From Pontibacter akesuensis (lineage in GTDB: Bacteria; Bacteroidota; Bacteroidia; Cytophagales; Hymenobacteraceae): a DNA stretch of 64,000 nucleotides. Position 1 is the stretch's first letter, and each line of letters begins with the position of its first letter. Below, in pieces: positions 33,918 through 44,071 of the stretch. The position numbers and the translations under genes were made by a program. The notes below the pieces were generated by a model. The model was given only the letters and a program-made list of their open reading frames with translations. It searched no databases and had not been told where the DNA came from. The DNA lies in contig NZ_CP014766.1 of the NCBI RefSeq assembly GCF_001611675.1, forward strand, positions 372,001-436,000, written 5' to 3'.

Positions 33918-34982
33918 TTATTTTTTGGTAACAGAGTACGTTACACTGTCATCATCATTTTCCAGGTCCAGCACAATATCATATGTACCGGGTGATGTAA
34001 TGTTGATGTCGGCACCACCCTGGTTAAGCAGGTTGTTAGAAGTATCATCATCACCATAGTTTAACTCCCAGGCATCGTTAAACCTGAACTTAATTTTGCC
34101 TGCCTTCAGTGTAGTCGTCAGTTTCCAAACGCCTTCCGAGTTAATGTACTTCATGTTGGTGTCATTATCCCATCCACCTGGCGTGGCATCGCCTATCAAT
34201 CCCCAGGAGTGCTTGGCAGCAGACCAGGTCATGTTGTTCAGATTAGCCGTAATCATGTAGGTATCCGGTGCAGGCACACTTAGGTTACCCCCTTTTTCGG
34301 CAAGTGTTCCAGGAGCGGCGCCCATGCCATAATCCATATCCCAGTTGCGCTGCGGCGTAATTTTAAACTCCAGGCCGCTTGCATCCATAAAGCTTACAAT
34401 GCCCATGTAGATGCCGTTGCTCTCAACAGAAGCCAAAGCAGGCGCAGTTTCCGGGCTCCATCCCTGGTGTGCACCAGGCACAAACACATACGATGGCTCC
34501 ACATAAGTAGAATAAGGCGTTACGTTGATGGTCGCGGCGTTAGAGTAAATAGGCTCCACCAGGTCAGAAACGGTGGCTTTGATGCGGATTTTAAGTTCAT
34601 GCGCCTCTTCTGCTGTATACTTTAGTTTCGTTAGCAGCGTGTTCAGTTCCTCTACGGTAAATACCTTCTTCGGCTGATTGCCTGACTCCTGACTGAAAGA
34701 GCCCAGATCCATACTATAAGGCTTCACAAAGTTATCACCAGCGGTGTCTATCTGCAGCGAATATTTTACCGCGGCATTATAGCCGAAGTCTGCTTCGCCC
34801 CAGGTCAGGGTAACCGCCTCGTTGGCAGCCTCCTCCTCTGTTAGTACAAGCGTGTTGGTAGATGCCGAAAGGACAGGGGCTTCCCCTGTCTTCAGTATCG
34901 CCATGTCCTCGTCTTTCTCACAGCTCATCAGAGCCAGCGAAGCAACAAAAAAGATGAACGTTTTATTTAACCAGTTTTTCAT
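33918..34982 (-). CDS. susE: SusE-like starch-binding outer-membrane lipoprotein
   Basis: A 354-residue surface glycan-binding lipoprotein. The signal sequence ends in lipobox LMSC. An N-terminal Ig-like SusE domain (about 35-150; LTWGEADFGYNAAVKYSLQID is typical) is followed by two tandem CBM-like repeats, YVPGAH-type near 165-255 and WGLIGDATPGGWDNDTNM near 260-354. Aromatic residues in these repeats would bind alpha-glucan. Fourth gene of the locus after fecR, susC and susD; the stop-to-start gap from susD is about 76 bp. Confidence 0.85.
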   Translation of the reverse strand: MKNWLNKTFIFFVASLALMSCEKDEDMAILKTGEAPVLSASTNTLVLTEEEAANEAVTLTWGEADFGYNAAVKYSLQIDTAGDNFVKPYSMDLGSFSQESGNQPKKVFTVEELNTLLTKLKYTAEEAHELKIRIKATVSDLVEPIYSNAATINVTPYSTYVEPSYVFVPGAHQGWSPETAPALASVESNGIYMGIVSFMDASGLEFKITPQRNWDMDYGMGAAPGTLAEKGGNLSVPAPDTYMITANLNNMTWSAAKHSWGLIGDATPGGWDNDTNMKYINSEGVWKLTTTLKAGKIKFRFNDAWELNYGDDDTSNNLLNQGGADINITSPGTYDIVLDLENDDDSVTYSVTKK

Positions 34983-35058
34983 AAAAACATGTTTTAGAAG
35001 TTTGATGGCACCACCTCCCGCAATCCTTTCAGGAGAGGCAGGAGGCGGTGTCCTTATT

Positions 35059-36660
35059 TTAGTAACCCGTGTTCTGCTTCAGGTTCGGATTCGCCGTCAG
35101 GTCAGAGGTTGGAATCGGGAAAAGCGTACGGTACGAGGCAACTGCCTGTCCTTCTTTCACGCCGCCTTTCCAGGCCCACAGGTAATCGGCCGTGGTGAAC
35201 TGCTTGTAGCGGATAAGGTCCGTACGGCGGTGTCCTTCCCACTTCAGCTCACGGGCACGCTCATCAAGTATAAAGTCGAGGTTCAGCTGGCTTTGGGTGA
35301 TGTTTCCGGAAGTTCCGTTGTAGGCGCGCTCACGCAGCTCGTTCACATAGGCCAGGGCCTGCGCCTCACTGCCACCGCTACCGCCACGCAGCACCGCTTC
35401 GGCATACATCAGGTACACATCGGCCAGTCGGAACATCGGAAAGTCCGTATCCGGGTGGTTTCCTGTTGGGTCTGAACCAACGGCACCGGTAGAGGTTATG
35501 TTTTTCCACTTCGTGATCGGGTAGCCGTCTGTGAAGGTAGACATGTTGTTGATCTCCAGGCTTTGACCCGCTGTGTAGAAGTTGGCCCGCTCGTCTGTGT
35601 TGCCCGATACATCGTCGAAAAGGGTTACTACCTCAGGTGTGGTACGCAAACCAGACCAGCCACCGTTGATGCCGAAATTAGCCGGGTTCATGGAGCCGCC
35701 CACCGGTGCATGCACCAGGTATGTCATACCACCCCAGGTAGTCGTGCGCAATCCATCGAACGTAATCGGGAAAATAATTTCGTTGGACTTGTAGTTATCC
35801 GCCAGGAAAAGGTGGTCATAATCCTCCTCCAGATCGAAACCAGCATCAATCACTTTCTTTGAATACGTGATGGCGTCGGTATAGCGTGGTGTACCGGTGT
35901 ATACCTCTGCGTTCAAGTATAACTTGGCAAGCAGCGTCCAGGCAGCAGCCTGGTTGGCACGGCCATAGTTGGTCAGGTCACCGGGGGTGGCTGGGATCAA
36001 CTCATCCTGTACGGCCAGCAACTCAGATTCTACAAAGGCGAAAAGGTCCTGCCGGTTGATTTGCTCAGGCAGTGCCGAACCCACCATATCTTCCTCTGTT
36101 GTGAAAGGAACGTTACCATACAAATCCAAGGCATGCCAGTAGCTCAGCGCACGAAGAAAGCGCGCCTCTGCACGGTAGAACTTTGCTTCCTCTAACTGTG
36201 CACCCGTTACCCCACGCTCGCTTAGTTTTGCATCGGTTGTCTCACGAATGAACTCGTTGGCCAGGGCTACCTGATAGAAGATTCGGTTGTAGATCTCGCG
36301 CAGGAACTCGTTGGCTGGCGTCCAATCCATCTGGTGCAAGTCTTGGATCGTTCCGTCATTCCAGGCAATAACCGCCTCATCGGTGGTTAATTCCTGAGCC
36401 TGCCAGTACTGGCGCAGGTAGTTGGAGGCACCCTCGTCACCGCCCAGAATGTCTGGCTTACCGGCAGGGCCTTGCTGTCCTGTCACTGCATACCCAGCGT
36501 AGAGCTTTGCTAAAACCAGTTTGTAGTTTGCAAAGTCTTTGTACACGTTGGACGACACCACATCATACTTAGGCTCTATATCCAGGCTCTGATCGCAGGA
36601 TACGGCAAGTATGGAAATGACTCCTGCCAGTGCTATATTTTTTATGTATTTTATCTGCAT
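35059..36660 (-). CDS. susD: SusD/RagB family glycan-binding lipoprotein
   Basis: A 533-residue outer-membrane lipoprotein forming the lid of the SusC transporter. Lipobox LAVSC, SusD-like N-domain (LDIEPKYDVVSSNVYKD), TPR-like helices with FYRAEARFLRALSYWHALDLYGNVPF, and the C-terminal RagB/SusD domain with FRLADVYLMYAEAVLRGG and ELKWEGHRRTDLIRYKQF. It follows susC with an 18-bp gap. Neighbouring GH13, GH31 and SusE point to starch or maltodextrin as ligand. Confidence 0.95.
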   Translation of the reverse strand: MQIKYIKNIALAGVISILAVSCDQSLDIEPKYDVVSSNVYKDFANYKLVLAKLYAGYAVTGQQGPAGKPDILGGDEGASNYLRQYWQAQELTTDEAVIAWNDGTIQDLHQMDWTPANEFLREIYNRIFYQVALANEFIRETTDAKLSERGVTGAQLEEAKFYRAEARFLRALSYWHALDLYGNVPFTTEEDMVGSALPEQINRQDLFAFVESELLAVQDELIPATPGDLTNYGRANQAAAWTLLAKLYLNAEVYTGTPRYTDAITYSKKVIDAGFDLEEDYDHLFLADNYKSNEIIFPITFDGLRTTTWGGMTYLVHAPVGGSMNPANFGINGGWSGLRTTPEVVTLFDDVSGNTDERANFYTAGQSLEINNMSTFTDGYPITKWKNITSTGAVGSDPTGNHPDTDFPMFRLADVYLMYAEAVLRGGSGGSEAQALAYVNELRERAYNGTSGNITQSQLNLDFILDERARELKWEGHRRTDLIRYKQFTTADYLWAWKGGVKEGQAVASYRTLFPIPTSDLTANPNLKQNTGY

Positions 36661-36678
36661 GATTTTGCTTTTAAAGAA

Positions 36679-39600
36679 TTAAAGTTCAACGCTTACCCCC
36701 AGCGTGAAAACACGCGGCCTTGGATAAAAGTTATTATCAATACCTCCCGCTATTTCAGGATCCAGGCCCCTGTACTCGGTGATCACAAAAGCATTCGACA
36801 CGTTCGCGCTTACACGAAGTCCCATTCTATCGTTCATCACTCTGCCGAAGTTGTAGCTCAGGTTCATGTTCTCCATGCGCAGGAACGACGCATTCTCCAC
36901 ATAATAGTCAGAGAAGTACTGGTAGGTCTGGAAATTCGTCTCCAGCACGTTTGGCGATATGTTCGTCAGGTAGTTCGGGAAACGGAAGGCCTGGTAAGCT
37001 CCGTTGTTAGAGTACACGTTGTTATACATGTAATTACCCAGGCTGGCACGCGCCACCAGGCTGAAGTTCCAGTTGCCATACGTCAGGCTGGAGTTAAACC
37101 CCAGGTTTACGTTCGCCTCCGGATTCTTGTAGCGGTACTTGTCATTCTCATCAATCACGCCATTGCCATCCAGGTCCGCATATAATCCTTCGATAGGCTT
37201 TCCAGACTCATCATACACCTGCTTGTATACATAGTATGTGAATGGAGCATAACCTACTGTGTTTACCTGTATTCTGTTACCAGTACCGCCTGCGATAGTG
37301 CCTTCCATGTTGCCTATCGAACCCTCCACCTCTACATTAGAAAGCTTGGTGATTTCACGCGTGATGTAAGTGGCATTCACTCCCACATCCCACACCAGCT
37401 TCTCATTGTCAATAGCAGTAAAGCCTAATACAGCCTCAATACCCTCGGCTGTCAAATTGCCCACATTAGTAGGCAAACGGTTAACCAGGTTAGACCCAGC
37501 GGCGACATCTACCGTAGCTAACAAATCTTCTGTATCCTTCAGGAAATAGTCGAGGCTACCGGTGATTCTGTTGTTGAAGAATCCAAAGTCTAAACCTGCG
37601 TTGTACGTTTTTGTCTCCTCCCACTTAAGGCCTACATCATATCCTTCTGGCCGGAAGGTAGTGTAATAAATTGGTCTTCCCTGTGCATCAAATCCGAGTT
37701 GGTATTGTGCCGTGTTATCACCCAATGTATAACGCGCCAGGTAAGGGAATACACTTTCGCCAATGTCCTGCTGCCCTGTTACACCGTAGCCTACGCGAAG
37801 CTTTAAATCAGATACTGTGTTTGAGGCGCTAAGGAAGCCTTCCTCAGAGATTCTCCAGGCAAAGGCAAGTGCCGGGAACGTACCCCAGCGGTTGTCTTCG
37901 CTGAATCTGGAAGATCCGTCTGTACGCACCGTAGCAGTCAGCAGGTAACGGTCCATCAAAGAGTAGTTCACACGGCCGAAGTATGATTTTAAGCGGTAAG
38001 CTATCTGTCCCGGTCTTCCTGCTTCTGTGATCAGTGCGCCAGTGGCGTTCAACACAGGGAAAGCAGGATTGTTTGTCTCGAAATCCTGGAAAGAATAACC
38101 AGCCGTCAGGTCCACTCTGCTGCTGATAGAAGTAAGTTCTTTTACATAGTTCAGGTAAAAGTCCATCAGGTGGTTTCGCTTCGACTGCTCATACCTGGTC
38201 AGCCTGCCGCCTTCCACGGCATTCGGTGCAAACTCGGCAGGGAAAAAGGTTCTGCCGTTGCTGCTCGAAATGTCGTAGCCCAGGTTCAGGTTTGCCCGAA
38301 GGTCTGGCAGAAAATGAAATTTGTAATCGAACTGAGCGTTACCGATGCTGCGTTTTGCGAATCCCTCGTCATCACGCTGCTCCAGCATGCTAAGCGGGTT
38401 TCGGGTAGCCAGGGTGTTGTAGTTTCCGTTCGCATCCGTCCACTGGAAATAGCCGCCAAAGGCGTTTTCTGAATTGTATACAGGCTGTGTCGGGTCAAAG
38501 GCCACAGCGGCACCTATCGCGCCAAAGTCAGCAAAGAAGCTGTTGGTGATGGCTCCCTTCACGTTCAGATTCACCTTCAGGTGATCATTGAAAAGGCTTG
38601 GGCTAAGGCTTACGGAGCCTGACGCCCTGTTAAACTTTGACGTTTTCAGGATACCTTCCTGGCTCAGGTAACCCACCGATACGTGGTACGGCAGATTATT
38701 GTCTGCGCCTGTCAGGCTAAAGTTATTGTCGGTTGTTAATGCCTCCTGGAAGATCTGGTCCTGCCAGTTTGTATTGGCATCTCCCAAAAGCGCGATCTGC
38801 TCTGGCGTGCCCTGCTCGTTTACCACCTGGCGGTACTGGTCAGCCGAAAGCACGTCGTTCTGCTCCTTGATTTTTGCCACCGAGAACTGGGTGCTGAACT
38901 TCACCTGCTGCTTCTGCCCTGCTTTGCCTTTTTTGGTGGTGATAATGATAACACCGTTGGAAGCTCTGGAACCATAGATCGCCGCAGCCGAGGCATCCTT
39001 CAGGATGTTGAAGCTTTCGATGTCGTCCGGGTTGATGAAGCTAAGTGGATTTGCCGCACCGGCCACAGAAGTGTTCTCAATCGGAACCCCGTCAATCACG
39101 ATAAGCGGGTCGTTGCTGGCAGAAAGCGAAGCGCCTCCACGGATACGGATGCGCGAGCCTGCGCCCGGCTCTCCGCCATTGGAGGTAACTTGCACACCTG
39201 CTACTTTACCTGTAATAAGCTGCGCCGCAGAGGTTACCTGGCCTTCTACAAACTCCTCAGAGCTTACCGAGGTTACCGAGCCTGTTACGTCGCTTTTCTT
39301 CTGCGTACCATAGCCCACTACCACCACTTCCTGCAGCGATCTGGTATCGGTTTGCAGCGCGATGTTAAAGACGGCCTGGTTGCCTACAGCTATTTCCTGC
39401 GTCTGAAAACCCAGGTAGTTGAACACTAGGGTTGAATTGGCGGGTACTGCCAGTGTAAAGTTACCGTTCAGGTCGGTAGAGGTGCCACGCGAAGTGCCCT
39501 TCACTACCACGGCCACGCCTGGCAAGGCGTTACCTGCACCATCTGTTACGGTGCCGCGCACAGTCTGATCCTGGCGGGAGGTAGAAGTTTTAGAAGGGGC

Positions 39601-39993
39601 TGCTTTCAGCGGAGCTACACCAGGCACTGCTGTCTCCTTTTTGATGATGATGTACACATCGTTCACCTTTTTGTAGGACAGGCCGCTTGGCGCAAGAATC
39701 TTCGTTAGCAGCACGTCCACATTTGGCTCGTTCTCCAGGTTCTCCGGCACCTGCAACTGCAGGTTCTTGGCCACCTGTGCTTTATACGAAAACTGGATGC
39801 CATACTTGCTGCGCAGGCCTACCAGTACGTCGTTGAGTGTTTTGGAGGTAGTGCTTTGGGCACGCACGCCTGCATGGGTAGCCATGGCCACCTGCGCGTT
39901 ATAGTGATCCTGGGCATTCCCCGAAAAGCAAAGGAAACAGGCAGCCGCAATGAGGCTACTGGTCCTTTTTCGGTTTGTAGAATTTTTACGCAT
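36679..39993 (-). CDS. susC: SusC-type TonB-dependent receptor with STN domain
   Basis: A 1104-residue outer-membrane importer. After the signal peptide comes an STN signalling domain (about 45-115: GIQFSYKAQVAKNLQLQVPENLENEPNV in part), then a carboxypeptidase-D-like beta-sandwich (VRGTVTDGAGNALPGVAVVVKGT), a TonB-box-like region, a plug (EEFVEGQV...IRIRGGASLSASNDPLIVIDGVPI) and a 22-strand barrel ending in aromatic VSVEL. The STN domain is what contacts a FecR protein, and fecR is the gene immediately upstream (about 52 bp). Imports oligosaccharide together with SusD. Confidence 0.95.
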   Translation of the reverse strand: MRKNSTNRKRTSSLIAAACFLCFSGNAQDHYNAQVAMATHAGVRAQSTTSKTLNDVLVGLRSKYGIQFSYKAQVAKNLQLQVPENLENEPNVDVLLTKILAPSGLSYKKVNDVYIIIKKETAVPGVAPLKAAPSKTSTSRQDQTVRGTVTDGAGNALPGVAVVVKGTSRGTSTDLNGNFTLAVPANSTLVFNYLGFQTQEIAVGNQAVFNIALQTDTRSLQEVVVVGYGTQKKSDVTGSVTSVSSEEFVEGQVTSAAQLITGKVAGVQVTSNGGEPGAGSRIRIRGGASLSASNDPLIVIDGVPIENTSVAGAANPLSFINPDDIESFNILKDASAAAIYGSRASNGVIIITTKKGKAGQKQQVKFSTQFSVAKIKEQNDVLSADQYRQVVNEQGTPEQIALLGDANTNWQDQIFQEALTTDNNFSLTGADNNLPYHVSVGYLSQEGILKTSKFNRASGSVSLSPSLFNDHLKVNLNVKGAITNSFFADFGAIGAAVAFDPTQPVYNSENAFGGYFQWTDANGNYNTLATRNPLSMLEQRDDEGFAKRSIGNAQFDYKFHFLPDLRANLNLGYDISSSNGRTFFPAEFAPNAVEGGRLTRYEQSKRNHLMDFYLNYVKELTSISSRVDLTAGYSFQDFETNNPAFPVLNATGALITEAGRPGQIAYRLKSYFGRVNYSLMDRYLLTATVRTDGSSRFSEDNRWGTFPALAFAWRISEEGFLSASNTVSDLKLRVGYGVTGQQDIGESVFPYLARYTLGDNTAQYQLGFDAQGRPIYYTTFRPEGYDVGLKWEETKTYNAGLDFGFFNNRITGSLDYFLKDTEDLLATVDVAAGSNLVNRLPTNVGNLTAEGIEAVLGFTAIDNEKLVWDVGVNATYITREITKLSNVEVEGSIGNMEGTIAGGTGNRIQVNTVGYAPFTYYVYKQVYDESGKPIEGLYADLDGNGVIDENDKYRYKNPEANVNLGFNSSLTYGNWNFSLVARASLGNYMYNNVYSNNGAYQAFRFPNYLTNISPNVLETNFQTYQYFSDYYVENASFLRMENMNLSYNFGRVMNDRMGLRVSANVSNAFVITEYRGLDPEIAGGIDNNFYPRPRVFTLGVSVEL

Positions 39994-40045
39994 AGGTTGT
40001 TAGTTAGTGATCGTTAGGTCGTGTAATGCTTTTGTTGTGTAGTCC

Positions 40046-41083
40046 TTAGTTAATGGTAACAAGCTTATCCTCTTTGTTTATTTCCACCTGCAGGGTCTCT
40101 GACAAGGTGGACAGGATGTGCTCCGGTGAGTTCTTATCCAAATAAGCCGTAATTCGCTCGCTCTTCAGCGCTGCATTCTTAAACAGCACTTTGTAGCCGT
40201 AGCTGTGCTCCAGCACCTGCGCCACCTGTGCCAGGCTGATGTCCTCTAATATCAGCTTCTCGTTTTTCCAGGCTGTATAGAGGGCTGTGTTCACCTGCTT
40301 CTGCACAATGCCTGCAGCCTGGTCTGCCTCTACCAGATCGCCTGGAGCCATGATTAGCTCCTGTTGCTGCCCGTTCTGGGTTATGTTCAGTTGCACTTTT
40401 CCCGCTTCAAGCACCACCTGCTTTTTATTCTCTTTGTTCGACACGCTGAATTCGGTTCCCAGCACCTCCACTTCCAGTCCATCCTTTGTCTGTACCACAA
40501 AACGCTGGTTGTTTTGCTTGTGCGTTACCGAGAAATAAGCCTGCCCTTCCAACTGCACCACCCGGTCCTTGTCTGCCGACCAATTTACCGGGAGCGTCAG
40601 GGTGGAGTTAGCGTTGAGTATAACACTGGAGCTATCCGGCAAAAGCAGGAACATGCGTTCTTTGGCTTGGGTCATGTATACTTTAGTGGCCTGTTGCTGC
40701 CATTGCTGCACAAGCAAAACCCCGCTTACGAGCAGTAGGGCTGACACGGCCGCAGCAACCAACCAGGACATTTGCCTCCCGGAGTTTATCGGAATTACAT
40801 TGTCTTCTTTGTCTTCAGCAGTGTCGCTGAAGGGCGTTTGTCCTACTTGTTTTTGCTCCAGGTCCAGCCACATCTCCTCCAGTTCCCAATCCGGAACCTC
40901 ATCCACATCCATACTAAGGTGCTGCACCAAAACGTACGCCTCCTGCACCGCCTGCTGCATGTCAGGGTTTTGTAGCTGGAAATTTTGCCAGAAGGCTTTT
41001 CGCTCCGGTGTTGGCTGCTGTACCCATCGGATGAACTCTTCGTCTGCTGCAAAATCTGCGGCTTTGTAATTGATGTATCTCAT
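40046..41083 (-). CDS. FecR-family anti-sigma factor
   Basis: A 345-residue inner-membrane signal transducer. The cytoplasmic N-domain (1-105) would hold an ECF sigma factor. One TM helix (about 106-127, SWLVAAAVSALLLVSGVLLV) follows, then a periplasmic FecR domain (about 130-240) and a C-terminal DUF4974 domain (275-345, WKNEKLILEDISLAQVAQVLE) that meets the STN domain of SusC. Transcribed just before susC. Unusually, no FecI-type sigma gene adjoins it; the upstream neighbour is the GH13 gene and the nearest ECF sigma gene is at 55,009. Confidence 0.92.
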   Translation of the reverse strand: MRYINYKAADFAADEEFIRWVQQPTPERKAFWQNFQLQNPDMQQAVQEAYVLVQHLSMDVDEVPDWELEEMWLDLEQKQVGQTPFSDTAEDKEDNVIPINSGRQMSWLVAAAVSALLLVSGVLLVQQWQQQATKVYMTQAKERMFLLLPDSSSVILNANSTLTLPVNWSADKDRVVQLEGQAYFSVTHKQNNQRFVVQTKDGLEVEVLGTEFSVSNKENKKQVVLEAGKVQLNITQNGQQQELIMAPGDLVEADQAAGIVQKQVNTALYTAWKNEKLILEDISLAQVAQVLEHSYGYKVLFKNAALKSERITAYLDKNSPEHILSTLSETLQVEINKEDKLVTIN

Positions 41084-41251
41084 TTAAATTTGTTTGAGGC
41101 TTTTGTTGCAGCCCTTTTGTGCTTACTCGTTATTGATAGCCGCAACATTCCTGGTTTATCCCTCCCCGCTTCCTTTTTTTTTCACGTACATTTTCCAGAT
41201 CCTGCGGCAGCTGAACCGTGCAGGCAAGCCAGGTACAGAACTATAGAACCC

Positions 41252-44071
41252 TTAGTTTCCCAGTTTCACCAGCTTGTCAACCACGCGCTTCTCTCCTGCC
41301 GTTACCTCCAGGTAATACAATCCGTTCGGGATAGTGCCTAACTCCAGCGGCTGCTGCAGCACCTCACTTGTTTTGATAAAGTTGCGGCTGTGCACACGGC
41401 GGCCGGTCACATCCAGTACCTGCACCTGAATAGGGCCACGGTAGGCATTGTCCATACTTATGGTGACACTTTCAGGTGCAGGGTTCGGGTACAGGACGAG
41501 TCCCTGTCCTGCGGCAAAGTCATCCTCTACCGACAGCACCGTGCGCGACCAGGGGAGCAGGTTGGGCACCGATGCCTCCAGCGGTTGGGTGGAGAAGAGC
41601 CTGAACTCGCCCGGCTGCAGCACGATGGTTTCGTTTGGGTTGCTTACCTGCACTTCCTCTCCGCTGAAATAGTCGTACCAAGTGCCGGCTATGGGAAATT
41701 TGGTTGCCGGGCTTTGCTTCTTTACATCAAAGTTACCGATCAGGAAAACCTTCATGTCCGGGGTTACCAAAGTCAGGCGCTTTACAAGTTCACTGAAATC
41801 CAGGTTGTAGTCGTCGGTGGCAAACACTGGCAGTGTTGTTTTCAGGTGAATCAACTCTGAGTACACTTGGAAAAGCTTGGCGCGCTCCGGGTCGTTCTGG
41901 TACTCCCAGCGCAGCGGCTTATTTCCGGTGCGTCCGTTTTCATCAATAGAGACATCATAGCCCAGCTCCCCAAATTGCCAGATCATTTTTGGGCCCGGCA
42001 CGCTTAAACCGAAGGCGGCTGCGAGTTTGGCTCGGTTGAGCGCCGTGGTAAGGGTACGGGTGTTGTAGCCGTTTGCAGATAAGCCATTCTGCTTCACATC
42101 GAACAGGATGCGCTCTTCATCGTGGCTTTCGATGTAGTTGATCAGGTGCGGTTGCGCCCAGCCACGCTGGCGGTAAGAAATCCAGTTGGGGTTCGCATTC
42201 TGTCCTTTGGCCAACTGCCGGAAATCATGGTTGGCATTTGCCCAGAATAGCATGCCGTAGCTTGCCAGCTCCTTCTCTTCCGCATTGTCGGCGAAGTGCT
42301 CCAGGATGACGTAGGCCGTCTCGTCCACCGCCCGAATTTCGTTGTAGATGCGTTTCCAGGTAGCCACGCGGCCGGCATCATACCTTCCCCAGGCATCCAC
42401 ATTACCACCGGAGTTGGTCTGGGTAAAACCTTTGGACAAGTCAAAGCGGAAGCCGTCCACATTGTACTCCTCCAGCCAATACTCCGTCACACGCTGCACC
42501 AGTTGTTTCGTGGCGGCTTTCTCGTGGTTAAAGTCAAAGAAAACACTGAAGGGATGGGTTGCCGTCTGGTTGAAGTAAGGGCTGTTGGCACTCGGCTTAT
42601 CGCCGTCCCAGTACAGCTTCACGTAGGGGTTTTCATAGTCAGCCTGGTTCAGCACAATGTCAAGAATCACGGCGATGCCTGCCTTGTGGGCCGCATCGAT
42701 AAAGGCCTTCAGCTCCTCTTCGGTACCATAGGCTTTGTCCGGCGCAAAAAAGAAAGTCGGGTTGTAGCCCCACGATTCATTGCCTGTAAACTCCATAATG
42801 GGCATCAGTTCGATAGCGTTAATGCCTAGGTTCTTCAGGTAGCTAAGCGTATCGGTGAGGGTTTTGTAATTACGGGTAGCCACAAAATCGCGCACCAGCA
42901 GCTCGTAGATAACCAGGTGATCAACGGCAGGTCGCTCGAAGTTTTTGATTTTCCAATCGTATGCCTGCTGCTGCGTCTGCAACAGCGACACAATGCCGTT
43001 GGCCTCGCTTGGGTAGGGTTTCAGGTTGGGATAGTTGGCAGCTGTAAGGAATTTATCATTTGCTGGGTCCAGTATCTTTTCGGTGTAGGGGTCTGCGACA
43101 GCGATCGCGCCATCCACCAGGTACTGGTACGCCACCTCCCGGCCAGCCGGTAAACCCGTCAGGCGCAGCCAATACCGCTCCCCGTCCGGCGTGCGGTTCA
43201 TGAGGTACTCTTCCGCAGGCAGCCAATTGTTGAACTCACCGATCACGTACACATTCTCCTTGTGCGGCGCGTACAGCACCAGCGTCACCTCATCGGCATC
43301 AATGTAGTTGATACCATCCTTCAGGCCCGCAGGCAGCGCCGCCACACGCGGCTGAGGCTCCACCATGTAGTAGAAGGTGTCGGTGGCTACCTCAGTGGCC
43401 GTTCTTGCTTCCAATACCACCTGCTGGCGCTTTCCTGCCTCGGCGCCCACAGGTAAAGTATAACTTAGGCTTTGCGCATTGGCGGCACGCTGCAGTTCTG
43501 TACTGTTTCTGAGCAGGCGCAGCGTAGCAGGTGCCGAGGATGCTCCTGTTACCTGGATGCTGCTGTTTGCTTCTTTGAACAGGAAAGACTGAGTTGGTTG
43601 CTGAAAGCTTGCCGTGAGTTGATCAGGGTATACGCTGACAAAAAAGTCTTCTGTCTGGGCCGTTCCATTGGCGTTTTTAAGCAGCAGGCCCAGTTTGCGG
43701 ATGGGGGTGCCTGCGGGCACGCCAAAGTATGTGCGGGGCACGAGCGTAATGCTCCATTTGCTGCCGCCGAGGTACGTCATGCGTCCGGGCGCAAAGGGAG
43801 CCGCAAAATTAGTCTGGCCGCTAGGCTGGTACTGAAAAGCGTCGCCTGTCTCGGAGGTGCCGGCTCCGGACCACAGGTATACTTCGTTCGGGGCAGTAAG
43901 CAATCCCTGGGACCTGGTGTCCTTTGCCTTGGAGATGTCGAAGACCAGCGTCACCTCCCGGTCTGCCGTGGGGAAGACCGGTGTGGTGGTTACTACCTGC
44001 GCTACCGAAAGCTTGGCCAGCAGGAGCAGAGAAAGAAAAAGAAAGGTACGCAGTTGAGTAAAAAGATTCAT
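41252..44071 (-). CDS. T9SS-exported GH13 alpha-amylase
   Basis: A 939-residue secreted amylase. Signal peptide 1-24 (ending SVAQ). Two N-terminal beta-sandwich regions include a CBM48/E-set-like domain (about 270-340: VYVIGEFNNWLPAEEY). The GH13 barrel follows, with nucleophile D544 in DGFRFDLSKG, acid E591 in VILEHFAD and D651 in ESHDEER, then a C-terminal amylase beta-domain. The last about 75 residues (VLYPNPAPESVTISM to VDKLVKLGN) are a type A T9SS sorting domain, so the enzyme is secreted or surface-attached. First gene of the locus; 168 bp precede fecR. Confidence 0.94.
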   Translation of the reverse strand: MNLFTQLRTFLFLSLLLLAKLSVAQVVTTTPVFPTADREVTLVFDISKAKDTRSQGLLTAPNEVYLWSGAGTSETGDAFQYQPSGQTNFAAPFAPGRMTYLGGSKWSITLVPRTYFGVPAGTPIRKLGLLLKNANGTAQTEDFFVSVYPDQLTASFQQPTQSFLFKEANSSIQVTGASSAPATLRLLRNSTELQRAANAQSLSYTLPVGAEAGKRQQVVLEARTATEVATDTFYYMVEPQPRVAALPAGLKDGINYIDADEVTLVLYAPHKENVYVIGEFNNWLPAEEYLMNRTPDGERYWLRLTGLPAGREVAYQYLVDGAIAVADPYTEKILDPANDKFLTAANYPNLKPYPSEANGIVSLLQTQQQAYDWKIKNFERPAVDHLVIYELLVRDFVATRNYKTLTDTLSYLKNLGINAIELMPIMEFTGNESWGYNPTFFFAPDKAYGTEEELKAFIDAAHKAGIAVILDIVLNQADYENPYVKLYWDGDKPSANSPYFNQTATHPFSVFFDFNHEKAATKQLVQRVTEYWLEEYNVDGFRFDLSKGFTQTNSGGNVDAWGRYDAGRVATWKRIYNEIRAVDETAYVILEHFADNAEEKELASYGMLFWANANHDFRQLAKGQNANPNWISYRQRGWAQPHLINYIESHDEERILFDVKQNGLSANGYNTRTLTTALNRAKLAAAFGLSVPGPKMIWQFGELGYDVSIDENGRTGNKPLRWEYQNDPERAKLFQVYSELIHLKTTLPVFATDDYNLDFSELVKRLTLVTPDMKVFLIGNFDVKKQSPATKFPIAGTWYDYFSGEEVQVSNPNETIVLQPGEFRLFSTQPLEASVPNLLPWSRTVLSVEDDFAAGQGLVLYPNPAPESVTISMDNAYRGPIQVQVLDVTGRRVHSRNFIKTSEVLQQPLELGTIPNGLYYLEVTAGEKRVVDKLVKLGN

